Positions 35,653 to 45,945 of a stretch of DNA of 64,000 nucleotides are shown here, one piece after another. This DNA is from Cercophora sp. LCS_1 (taxonomy: Eukaryota > Ascomycota > Sordariomycetes > Sordariales > Lasiosphaeriaceae). How positions within the stretch are numbered: the stretch's first letter is position 1; each line of letters starts with the position of its first letter. Where the stretch lies: assembly GCA_036250225.1 (NCBI GenBank), contig JAPZLL010000048.1:124001-188000 (forward strand). The letters are read 5' to 3'. Position numbers and translations under genes: made by a program. Under the pieces are notes generated by a model. The model ran no database searches, was not told the DNA's origin, and saw nothing but the letters and a program-made list of their open reading frames with translations.

Positions 35653-36259
35653 GGTGGTTGGCATGGCGTTTGGGATTTGGGTTTGGACGGGCCTCAGATT
35701 GTATGTTGTATGAGACGAATCTGAGCACGCACACTTTCCCTTTTTGTGCCTTGCCCGCGTGACACTGCTCACCCCGGCTCAGGGTCGGCTCAGGCTTGCT
35801 CACCTTTGCTCAGGCTAAGTACAATTTTCGGCACGCTGCTGAAATGCTTCAACTCTAGCCGAGTGGGCCCAGAATTGGTCCCATATACAAAGAAAAGATG
35901 GTTGTTGCTTGGGGCTCCATTCGAGGCACCCCACCGGATAAAACTAGGGCAAATGTAGACCAAAACGAAGGTGGGCCGACGATCATACGCCCCCAAGATG
36001 GCTAGTATTTGATGTTTTCACAGGGACCAGCGCAAAAAGCGTGGTTGAGCCATACCCGTCGAAAGCGGTCGGCATCCTAAAATGCTCGCATCCCCTCTAC
36101 AGGGTAGATGCAGGCTTGTCGAGGGGTTCAAGAACTTCAGACAAGATAAACACCGATGGCTCGATATTACATGCTATCCTAGGGCATATACTGATATATA
36201 TTCTAAGACATCCCATCACACCGCGTAACTGCTCCCCCAAAACAAACATTCAACTCCCT
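35653..36259. other. Intergenic, no supported gene
   Basis: Short frames only. The right side should be the 3' end of the minus-strand gene fragment. Confidence 0.4.
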
Positions 36260-36867
36260 TTAGGTCTCAAACGGATGGCACCTCCTCAAATATCCCGTGA
36301 GCTCCTCATAATTACGCATCCACCGGGCGATGTTGGCGTCGTCGGTGGAGAGTTGTAGTACCACCGTAATGTGCTCGATGCATTGATCCCATACAGCGGG
36401 GTGGTGTGCACAGATTGCTTCTTTGAGATGCCACCCGGCCAAGGCGGTGGCCTTGTCCTTGCTGGGCTCCTCTAGGCAATATCGGGAATAGTTCGGCGTC
36501 CACCTTTTCCTACTTGTGCTGGTGTAAACGGGACCCGGGTAGCGGTCAAGTCCATAAAAAGTTTGACGCTTGTTGATGAAGTCTCCGATGTGCTCTGGGA
36601 GCTGGGGTGAGTTGTGGCTGATTTGTCCTAAGCTCTCCCTGATTCTCCCCTGAGCTGGCCGTCAGGCTCAGCCTGCCGGCTAGGGGCAGGCGTCGGACTA
36701 GATTGGGAGGGTTTCTCAACTGAGCGCAAGCGCGTTGCAATGCTGGGACAACAGCACGCGCGGCAGCTTGTAGCGAACTTGGCCGGCCAGAGCGACGAGA
36801 ACCAGGCCATGTAAGAGCCCGCCTGAGAGCGGTCCAGGCGCTTAAAGGCAGCGAGTTTCTCCCAGAC
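36260..36867 (-). CDS. 3' part of an unrecognised gene (5' end not resolved)
   Basis: Two coding-like segments join in phase: 36867-36699, which starts after a TAG acceptor, and 36654-36260, which ends at a stop. The intron would be 44 nt (GTCCG...GGCCAG, with CTGAC just upstream). Seen residues include VWEKLAAFKRLDRSQAGSYM, a Cys-rich patch (CRACCCPS), and LPEHIGDFINKRQTFYGLDR followed by WHLKEAICAHHPAVWDQC. The second segment has the Trp/His/Cys-rich look of a folded domain. No family recognised and no start exon found, so it could be a truncated gene. Confidence 0.4.
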
Positions 36868-37766
36868 CTACATATCTACCAAGACCGCCGGCCTTTCCGG
36901 GGTGAGAGGGCACGGTGGGGGATGACCGGTATCGAGGCAGCGCAGCGGGGCAAGAAATCCAATCCCTCGAGTGGTCGATAGCGCTACCATTGGACCGTTC
37001 TGAGCCGCGAGGGTGTTGGTGACATGGATACTGAGGAATACCGAAAATCTTGGGTATAGTTGTCATTCCGAGGAGCGGGGGCACGACAACATCGATAGGG
37101 AGAAGGACAATGCACAAGTCGGTTTGCTCTATTTATATTGCCCGCGATGCTTGTCACATTCTTAATACCGACGCGGTTCGATTCTGGTCTGCTTTCACAC
37201 TTTAGCTAGTGATGAAACTATTTATGAAGATATCGCGGGCGGTGTTTTTGAACTTGAGCACGTATTTTTCGGGGATGGATGTCGTGGGAGATTGGGATTT
37301 GAGTAGGAGAGCTGCGCGGTGAGGGGAGGAGGACGTGGGCGTGGCTAGGGCGGCCAAGGGGAGGGCCGGCCATGAATATGGAGGACGTAGTTGTCACTAG
37401 GAAGAGGGCTAAGTCAAGCCATCAATATCACGGAAAGGCGTGCGAGAGGATTGCACTCGAGCGCTCTGAGCCAGCTCAATTCTGAACTGGTATTACCGCT
37501 GTATCATAGCTACCTCTCAGAAAGCCTGGCCATTGTTGCCGCGAAGATCCGCACTGCCACTTCCTGTTCCCGCAAGGGTGGAACTTTACCGTTGGCCGCT
37601 GCCCTTGCTCGTCTTGGTACGCATTGCAAATGCGGTCCGGGCTCGGATCATCACCTGTTCGTGTCAGCCTGGCTACTCTCGTTTTTGACGTGCCAGTAAC
37701 CAATTCCCCCCAGAACAAAAAACATACCGGAGTCGGCGCCTTGGGCATGCGCCGGCCTGTCATTCT
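36868..37766. other. Intergenic, no supported gene
   Basis: No convincing first exon for the fragment to the left and no other gene seen. Confidence 0.4.
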
Positions 37767-38456
37767 CTAGATGGCGAGACCGGCAAGGCCGCCCAGGAGG
37801 AAGGGTGTGGCTGTGATGGCCGTGGCCGCGGCCGACTGCAGAGGCGGATTCGCTTCGGCGATCGTGTTGATGAAGCGCGCATGAGCTGCGGTTGTGGCGT
37901 CAACAAGGTGCGCATCGACATCCTTTTTCACCTTGAGGGCGTTGCTGCCGGTGCGACTGACGATGTCGAAGGCGCCATCATTAGATTTCGCATTGGTGAC
38001 GCGCGCATGAGCTGCGGTTGTGGCGTCAACAAGGTGCGCATCGACATCCTTTTTCACCTTGAGGACGTTGCTGCCGGTGCGACTGACGATGTCGAAGGCG
38101 CCATCATTAGATTTCGCATTGGTGACGCGCGCATGAGCTGCGGTTGTAGCGCCAACAAGGTGCGCATCAACATCCTTTTTCACCTTGAGGACGCTGTTGC
38201 CAGTGCGACTGACGATGTCGAAGGCGCCATCATCAGATTTGGAGATGTCTACCATATTTTAGCAAGCGAGAAACAAAAGCGCAAAAGGGCGGAAAAGCCT
38301 ACAGTCGAAGATGGTTTTGATGGTTTCGGCATTCATCTCGTCGAGCTTTCTGATCGCTGACAGGGTGTCGCAATTGAGAGTCGATACGTTTTGATTAGGG
38401 GAGACGTCGTCGCAAGGGAAGAGGTCGAGATCGGGAGTGGAGGAGGAGGGAGCCAT
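37767..38456 (-). CDS. Protein with three 42-residue tandem repeats
   Basis: Exons 38456-38303 and 38248-37767 with a 54-nt phase-1 intron (GTAGGC...GGTAG), 211 residues. Residues 1-50 are polar (MAPSSSTPDLDLFPCDDVS) with a helical end (LDEMNAETIKTIFD). Three units follow, each about DGAFDIVSRTGSNVLKVKKD then VDAHLVDATTAAHARVTNAK. The C-terminus is a hydrophobic tail (TATPFLLGGLAGLAI). Repeats 1 and 2 (DNA order) differ by one base, so expansion is recent. The opposite strand is also open across the array because the period is a multiple of three. I prefer this strand because it splices to a start and has a plausible tail. Function unknown. Confidence 0.5.
37875..38240. repeat. 126-bp tandem repeat, nearly three units
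   Basis: The landmark ATGAGCTGCGGTTGT starts at 37881, 38007 and 38133, an exact period of 126. Units 1 and 2 are nearly identical; unit 3 carries several substitutions and is cut at its right end. Confidence 0.95.
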
Positions 38457-39785
38457 TTTCGATTCTGGAATGGGAAGTTGTCGGTGATTATGGATGCGGC
38501 TGAGATGCGGCTGAGATGCGGCTCGAGATGCGGATTGAGCGGGGAAGCGGAGAAGCGGAGAAGCGGAGAAGAAAGCAACTCACATCCACCGCACTTTTTC
38601 ACAGAGGAGGCCTGTGCTCATTCAAAACTCCACTCTTCTGAATTTTTCTTGCTTGAATAGGCGTTCAAAAAACCCTACTTAGGGCCCTCATTCAGGGCTG
38701 TAGATCACGCTCTTGAACACATAAGGGCCTGGAATTCACTCAACTCACCACAGGCAAGTCGTGCACAAACAGTCCGGCCACAAACAACTGGCTATCCAGA
38801 TTAGGCAGAACTCACCAGCACGGAATATTAAAGTAAGAAAACAACACCACTGTTCGAAAAAGAGAAAGCGTTCCACGCAGAGGGGTTCAACATGTATGGA
38901 GATTGAACTCTGCCATGTTCCAGCCTGCCTTTCTTGGGTTCTATGGTCATGTGCCCAGATTTGTCTTAGATAACTAGGCTGTTATGGTTGGCGTTAGACG
39001 CGTCATTGAACAACCTTATGAATTTTTGGAGTTACAGGTGCATCCCCTAATAAAAGTACTGGCGCTTAGGTAAACTTTTGGACTACGTCGAGATATTCTG
39101 TCTACGCCCGGGTGAAAATCGCTGGGGATCCCTCCCTTGCGCGCATCCCTCGTGCGTGCCAATCTACGTCCCCCGATAAATCCCAATCTAATTGCTCTAG
39201 ATACTGACTTATTGACCCCGAGTGTACTCTCCAACTCCTCCGCTAGACGGAACATGGAGTCTTAGCCCAATGGCATTGGCTGAAGAAAAGTGTTCTACAG
39301 CCACACATGCCCCATACGGCACGATGACGATGTCTTACTTTAGCTGAGGAAGGAAAGAGTGTCTAAAATGAAACGAAATGACAGGTTTACTGAAACAAAA
39401 AACGTGAAAAAAAAAGGCAAAACGAAGAATCGAACACAAGCTGCGCACCTTTCAAAGCAAGAGTCTTCCAAGTGAACTATCGAGGTTCAAGTGGACTCGC
39501 GGACGGTGTGCGCTTGATGGAATTGCAGCTTGGTCTCCTTGCCTATAAACTTTTAGCGGGTGCCTCGGGGCATGAGTTGGGAGGTCGCCTCTCTTCGTAC
39601 CGGCCGAGCGGCCTGAGGATTCAACTAGGTGCAGATGGGTATACGACTGCTGGAGCGTTGATCAAGATTGCGGTGAGTTCTCAGAAGTGGGGGGTTGAAC
39701 CGGTTGAAGATAGGACGATGGAAATTCAATGTGGTCGTTGAAGGTGTGACAATCAGTTGGTGGTGGGAGAGTTGAAGATCTTCCC
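38457..39785. other. Transposon-rich intergenic region
   Basis: AT-richer than its surroundings. Contains a Tc1/mariner-like terminus near 39025 and a minus-strand frame at 39255-39016 (MFRLAEELESTLGVNKSVSR) with an HTH-like start but no catalytic core. An inverted 8-mer (GGCTGTAG at about 38695, CTACAGCC at about 39295) brackets it. Confidence 0.4.
39024..39100. mobile_element. Solo Tc1/mariner-like terminal sequence
   Basis: The sequence begins TACAGGTGCATCCCC, continues with AATAAAAGTACTGGCG and then AAACTTTTGGACTACG. Known: fungal Tc1/mariner ends start with TACAG and carry a block like ACTTTTGGACTACG near the inner end of the terminal repeat, and they insert at TA. The opposite end was not found within a few kilobases, so this is a relic. 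Confidence 0.45.
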
Positions 39786-40147
39786 AACTGGAGCTTCACT
39801 CTCTACAGAACCGACTACGCGCCCGAGAGCGAGCCGAAATGAACTGAGCAGCTCGAGCACATCAACCAAGCCGAGCACGACGACATTTGCGCCGGTGGGG
39901 ACCACGGCACAGTTACCACCGTCCCGCCAGGATCAGTCCAGCGGCGAGTCTGGGACGCTTTCAAGCTCGACGTCCGGTCCGACAAGGAGCGGTACGACGG
40001 CGTGGATCTGGACGCGCTGAGGAGAATACACGCCGAGAAAATACGGAACCAAATGGACCTGGCGAGCGATGCCGACGAGGACAAGCTACATGTGGAACTT
40101 GTCAGCCACGCGCGAGCAGCCGTCGCCTTTGGCAGCTTTGCACCCAG
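39786..40147 (+). pseudogene. Hypothetical-family pseudogene with one internal TGA
   Basis: One frame reads WSFTLYRTDYAPESEPK, then TGA at 39840-39842, then TEQLEHINQAEHDDICAG and on through VWDAFKLDVRSDKERYDG to FGSFAPR before a GTGAGG donor at 40148. Known from memory: a family of uncharacterised ascomycete proteins begins with a Tyr-Arg-Thr-x-Tyr block and later carries a similar Val-Arg-x-Asp-Arg block, with Trp expected near the stop. Trp TGG to TGA is the change RIP makes on the opposite strand. Without the stop the domain is continuous. No ATG or upstream exon was found. Confidence 0.5.
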
Positions 40148-41379
40148 GTGAGGAAGTCATCCTGGGAGAGTCCCCATTCACTCAGGAAGTACTGGCACCA
40201 GTCCTTGGACGATGAGTTTACGTCGTCCCACGCGGTGCAGTCCGAGGCCGTGCCGGGGTCAACTTTGCCATGTTGGTGTTTGGAGACGGCGCTACTGAGA
40301 GCGGTGGCAACGAACAGAAAAAAATGCGGGGTAACGCGTGCCGAGTGGAAGAGAAGGCTTTCGATCGAATATCTCGGATGTTTCGTCTGGTTCTTCGCGG
40401 AAGTTCTCGGATAGGTACCGGCCAAGGATGCCATGCCAACGTCGATTCAAATGCTCCTTTTTATACATGCATCAAAATAATGAGGTCCCTTACGTTTCTC
40501 TAGCGCCTACTGCGCCGCACCGGGCAGAATCTTACCGTTTCCGATTGTTTGCCGCATCCAAGGTCAATATCACGCGAATTTTCCGCTGGCCAAGGTGTCC
40601 AACCGCAGAGCGGGTGGGCAGTCCATCCTCGAAGGATATCGCGCAAGTGGTGTGGCCTGGCTCATGGATGCGGCGTGTTCGAATCCGGGAAACGTCTTTG
40701 GGAAGAGAGAGTTCGCAGCCACAGGCAGCAATATGCTGGCGGCGAGGGACACGCCCATCTACTTCCACCGCGTCAACGCGCTGCTGCTTTCTCTGCTGGT
40801 GGGGAGTGAGTCCCGGGCGATGCAAGATGTGTTGGCACGCGTGTGGGACAGGACTGTGGGCGAGCAGTATCCCTACTTGCGCATCGACAGACTGCGCCAT
40901 TATGCCCAGTCGCATCCCTTCGCACCTTCCTCCTTCATCGCCCCGCTTTACTTTGCCCCAATCAGTCTCCTTGTCCGGCCCATCAGGTCCTCTCTTCACT
41001 TTGCCCCATTCGCGACCCTAGCTATTGGGACCGCCTTGCCCAACTTCAGTGATTCGAACCGAGTCGGTATCGTCACGCTTGACGTGCGCTCTCCATGCAT
41101 ACCTCCTGACCTACGAGACAGTGTGGTGCGTGCACACTGTAAGCGCTAGCGGAAGGCGGCCGCCGTGGAATGATCCTAGAAGGACCTCGACGCAATCCCG
41201 ATGTTGGGCTATATTTGGATGCAAATCTTGGACATAATGCTCTGCTGTCCCACCAACCACTCTCGAATACATGTTGATATGTCATTGGGGTAAAAAAAAA
41301 CTTGTCATACAAAAGAAGATGGAGAGATCCAAGACGGCCTCCAGAGAGCAACGCCAACATCAGACACCATCCACACACA
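40148..41379. other. Region with an unassigned coding-like frame
   Basis: The plus-strand frame ending at 41149 encodes LEGYRASGVAWLMDAACSNP, then RDTPIYFHRVNALLLSLLVG and VWDRTVGEQYPYLRIDRLRH, which looks protein-like. It starts only from GTG and lacks a resolved upstream exon. It may be another decayed piece of the same locus. Confidence 0.3.
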
Positions 41380-42697
41380 CTACGGCATCCCCGCCCTCAA
41401 ATTATCAAACCGACTCTCCGGAAACTCCAACTGATTCGCGCTCCCATCCACGGGCCCCAAACCCCTCCAGCTCGCCCCAATCAGACTCCCATCCCCTGTC
41501 CTATCTCCCGAAGCCTCCCAAAACATGCTCCCCGCCAGTCCCCGTCCCTTCAACCACTCCACCTTCCTCTGCACCATCTCAACCGTATCGAAACTAACCC
41601 ACTCTCTCCTCGCAGCGTCATAACTATACGTGGCCCCCGCACGCTCATCGAACCCAGCAACCGCCCCCGGCAACGGCAAAACCTTGTAATCATACACGCC
41701 ATTCTCCCAACTCCCGCCTCCCAACCCGCTGAACCCCTTACCAAGCCCATCGGTGTTCGCAAACGACCGTCCGTAAATCGGCATCCCAATGACAATCTTC
41801 TCCCTCGGCACGCCCCGCGCGAGATAATCCCCCACTGCTCGTTCAGTGCTAAACGGCGCACCCGGCGCAGCGTATAGATTCGCCTGGTGACCGGCAATAC
41901 TATCCCACCCGCCAGCGTAATCATACGCCATGAGGTTGAACCAATCCAGCACGGCGCTCATTCGTCCCAAGTCCATGGTGTCGTAGTGGGATGGACCGGC
42001 TGGGGATGCGATTGTCAACAGGAAATGGTAGCCACCCGCTGCGCGGGCCGAGTACGCGTCTAGCTCGGACCGGACGGCTTGGAGGAGGAGGACGTAGTTG
42101 TTTGCTTCGGTTGGGTTGGCGGGGTATTCCCAGTCTATGTCGAGGCCGTCGAAACCGAGGTCTGAGAGGAGTTTGACGGCGGAAGAGGCGAAGAGGGCGC
42201 GGGTGGATGGGGTGGAGGCGGCTGCGGGAAAAGTGGAGGAATAGGTCCAGCCGCCGACGGAGAGAAGCGTTTTGAGGTGGCGGTGGGATTTCTTGAGGAG
42301 GTAGAGCTGTTTGGCGCAGCCGTAGAGGTTTGTGCCTATGTCGTTCCAGGCTGGGATGCTGGGGTCAGGGTATGGCTGGAAGACGGGAAGGGGGAGGGGG
42401 CTTGCAGTCACTCGGGTAGTGCTTGTCCGTGTCGGACCAAGTGTCCGAGAGAAACACCTCGCCGGAAGGACGCACGTTGGCAAAGGCGTAGAGGATGTGG
42501 GTGATTTGGGAGGCGGGGAGGTCCATGGGCTGGTAGTTGCGACCATAGATGCCCCAGTTGGTGAAGTAGACCATGTTCTTGTAGCCCGAGGCAGCTTGAC
42601 TGGTCCGGGTTTGGTTCAGGGGGGCGGGGATGGCTTGGGTTGCTATGGACCAAAGAGATATGGCCGCAATGGCGGCTCTCTTGAGGGAAAAAACCAT
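41380..42697 (-). CDS. Secreted GH18 chitinase (class V type)
   Basis: Exons 42697-42412 and 42350-41380 with a 61-nt phase-1 intron, 418 residues. Known: GH18 enzymes hydrolyse chitin by substrate-assisted catalysis. Seen: a signal peptide (MVFSLKRAAIAAISLWSIATQ), the first barrel strand KNMVYFTNWGIYGRNYQP, the substrate strand LLSVGGWTYSS, the catalytic motif DGLDIDWE with the proton donor Glu170 and the preceding Asp163, Asp166 and Asp168, then WFNLMAYDYAGGWD, GMPIYGRSF and GSMFWEASGD. All key residues are present. There is no chitin-binding module and no C-terminal anchor, so it should be freely secreted. The length matches compact fungal chitinases of about 420 residues used in wall turnover or mycoparasitism. 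Confidence 0.93.
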
Positions 42698-44274
42698 GGT
42701 CAAGGAGTGACGAGAATTGTCGGGAGGGACTGGATGGCGACGGGCGCTGGCGGTTCATCTCGGGGTTTGCGAGTGCGGTATCCATCTTATAACTGTCTTT
42801 CCGATGCGGCACTAGGAGCCCTGGTTGAGGACGTCGTGACAAAGGTTTCATCCCCCAGACCGATGAATATCGAATACCCCTGAAGATGGAACGTCTTTCT
42901 CACCGCCACGATCCATCAGAGACACCGGACCGGGTTCGCAACGTTGCCGTAAATTGCCCGGTAGTGGGCATCGCATCCTGGTCCAGCTTCCCTCCCGGGG
43001 TGGGATCGGGGTGTTAGTCGACTTGCTCATTTCACATGATCGAATCGCGTCAAGATCCGGGCGTGATCCGGGAGCGGCCTGAACAAGATGCCGGGCATCG
43101 TCAGCAATCTCCAACAAGCTAGAATGTAGGCACAAACTTCGGGAGGAGGTTCTCAGCATCGTCCTCAATCAAATTGCAGCCGCGAGCCATTTGGAATTCT
43201 CAAGATGTTGCCTAGGTACCGATGAGATCCTGCATCGCGGATCCGAAGCAACAACCCCTCACTTCGATATTCTGTAGCGCTGACCGCCGCGATCTCCCCG
43301 CAAAGTCTGGCGCCACCGAGGAGACTAAGGAAACAAAATGGTCACGCCCGCCGAAATAGGTAGAGGCTGGATGCGACGCTGCGAATCTGTTATCAGATAT
43401 CTTGCTGCAACAAATCGCCGGATCCGAGATCACCAGGCGCCGACTGCCGTTGTAGATTTGCTGCAGGGATTGCCATCTGCTTGCGGAAGGTCAGGGGGCG
43501 GCGAACAGAGGCCATCGCCGATCCCTGTCGAGACCTCAACCATGACAATGCTAGAACCTTGTTGTATGGGCTGTCGTGTATGGTAAAAGGAGGTTCGGGT
43601 GTAGACAGCGGATGCTATTTTGGCGCGTGGCCACTCAAACGTCGTCACCACTGGTTCCCGCCGTGCGCTCTACGTCGTCAAGCGCTGGGCAATGCCGCGC
43701 CGCAATCCAGAAGAGCCTCAGAGACCTCAGGAATCGGTTCCGTCCGCACGGCAAGGAGCGCATGCAAAACAGGTTCGCGGAGATGAGCGCGACAGACGGC
43801 AGGGCCCGTCCTCGGCACAAAATGACCAGAGTTGCATCCGGGGTAGCGTGGGTGGTTCAGGTGGGATGCCAGAATCACACCCTCCTGACAGGTGCCTGAT
43901 AATATCATGGGTTGCATTTTGTTTCGCTCGGAGATATCCTGCAACGTTACTTGGTTCGAGATATCATTTAGTTGGATCCTTCATTCAGGGGGAGTAGCAA
44001 AGTTCCTTTTCCACGGCACAGATTACTATTGAGTGGGTTTTTGATGTACCCGTTCCTAACTCGGTTGGAAATAATAACGTGACTACATGTGATAGATTGA
44101 TCGAATGAGAGAAGGAAAAGGAAATGCAAGATATGGCAGGTTTTCTTGTGGATAGATGGAATGTAAGGTAGATGTGACGAAAAATGTCAAGAGAGAGAAT
44201 AGGAAAACGAGAAAGCCAAAGCAAAACAAAAACCACCGCAAGCAAAGACCAGCCCGTTTTCCCAGCGCCATAGC
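42698..44274. other. Intergenic, promoter of the chitinase
   Basis: Short conflicting frames only. The left 200 bases are upstream of the chitinase start; the right end is 3' of the DUF7587-like gene. Confidence 0.45.
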
Positions 44275-45945
44275 TCAACGGCGGCTCCCAATTACCAGCG
44301 TCTTTCCGAACCCACGAGCTCTCTTCCTACTCCCCTGCTCCACGGTTCCCTGCTCAGTACCCTTATTCTCTCGCCATACTACCGTATACTGCTTCCTCTT
44401 GTTTCTGCGTTCGACCCACTTCTGTTCCAAGGAAGCGTCGCTCTGGTTCAGTGACAAGTCAAGCGGCGTCATTCGATCCATTTCTCTGAGCGTCAAAATC
44501 GTTTTGATCGCTCCGGGGCGTATCGAGTTCTCCATGAGGTACTCCGATTCCCAGTCTGAGAACCCGCTAGGCTTCCGAAGCCCGAACTCCCGTACTAGAT
44601 GCTTCAGGGACCAGATCCTCTGCTTGTCGCGATCCCACCCAGGGTCATTGACGTTGATCTTGAGTGCTCTAATGTTGCGACAACCACGTTCGCGAAGCTT
44701 GGCACATAGACGACCCAGGGCCAACTTGTTGCCGACGGCGGACATGAATGGGCTCTGCTTACCGCATTTAGGCCAGTTGAGATGCCACTGTACCATCCGC
44801 TGAAAGCACAGCGGATCTGTCTCGATCTTCCCGGAGCCTCTCGCCTTGAGCCCCTAATGCTCAGTTCCATCGATGTCATCAGTCCCGTCGTGAATGATCC
44901 TGTACAGATAACCACCTTCAGGCTTCGATGGTGTAATGGGCATGTGCGTCTTGATCAGAGCCCGCCCTTTTCGAAAGCCTCCCGTGGTCGCCGTGTCAAT
45001 GATTTCCATCAAAACTCGCTTGTCGTAACGGCGACAAAGGTCATGCAGTTCAAGACAGCCATTCCTGAACCATGCTTTCACACCTTTGATGTATACCATC
45101 GTCTCTACCAACCAAACGTTGACGTCTGGGTGGTCTTCTTGATTCTGCTCGTCCCTCCCCCAGAGAACTACTTCATATATGTATGGCTCGGCTTCACCCA
45201 AAGGGGGTGGGGATGAAGTACCGCCACTAGAACAAAGGAGAGAAGGATCCCTAGGGGTAGGTGCAGGGGACGGTGACATGACGCCAGCGATGACACGAGG
45301 TGGGGCTGGAGGAGCGTCTTCACCTGTGTCCGAGCTTGACATGAGCTGGTCCTTGGGCTGTAGGGATGGTAGAAAGAGCCCACCGGTGCTGCCAAACTCG
45401 CCGTCCGAGTCGTCTCCAGAGTCGAAATCTAGGGTGGGCCGCGAATTTGACCTTGCTCCATTGTCTGAGTCCGCACCATCCTCGAGTTGGGAAGTTGGGC
45501 CAAAAAGGCTGTTCGAATCTGTGTGATCTCTGTCTGTACTGCCCTGCTTCATATTGGAGACATCGGAGTCATCGTAAGGTCCAGTGTAAACCCCATTGTC
45601 AGAGCCATTGATTGTGGGGCTTCGAATGCTAGACTCACTGCTGGAGTCTCCATCATCAGGGAAGCCGAAAGCGACAAAGGGAGCTATATTCGAAGCTTCT
45701 CTCTTGACAGAATCCACGCCGCCTTCGGGTTTAGGAATCGGGGAAAGGTATTTGTTCGAATCTGCTCCATCTTCCTCCTCTTCGGCCTCGTCGGTCTGGC
45801 TCCCGCCCGCATCAGAGTCATCGTCACCCACAGGGTCGGCTTGAAAGTCTAGATTCTTGGTGGTGGAACCCCAATCGCTAGACTCACCGCTGGAGTCTTC
45901 AAAGAGTCCGGAGGCCACGGGCGCCTCGCCGCACACCAAAGCCAT
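44275..45945 (-). pseudogene. DUF7587-like protein gene broken by one in-frame TAG
   Basis: An ATG at 45945 opens 363 codons ending at TAG (44856-44854). The same frame then continues without interruption for another 192 codons to a stop at 44275. Part 1 has an acidic, Ser/Asp-rich disordered N-terminal 240 residues, then an ordered region ending GGYLYRIIHDGTDDIDGTEH. Part 2 begins GLKARGSGKIETDPLCFQRM, then VQWHLNWPKCGKQSPFMSA. Known from memory: the fungal DUF7587 domain runs continuously from an R-x-W/I-H-D block through M-V-x-W-H-L-N-W and S-P-F-x-S. The TAG therefore sits inside the domain. CAG to TAG is a CpA-to-TpA change. No in-phase intron that keeps the domain was found. Sequencing error or a truncated but used protein are alternatives. 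Confidence 0.6.

Noticed and set aside
37881..38360. Plus-strand reading of the 126-bp repeat as a Cys-Gly-Cys repeat protein
   Set aside because: Possible, since the period keeps both strands open, but the minus strand splices to an ATG exon and gives a more protein-like composition.
39400..39490. tRNA-like sequence on the minus strand (box A- and B-like motifs followed by a T run)
   Set aside because: The acceptor, D and T stems do not pair; at best a decayed tRNA-derived sequence.
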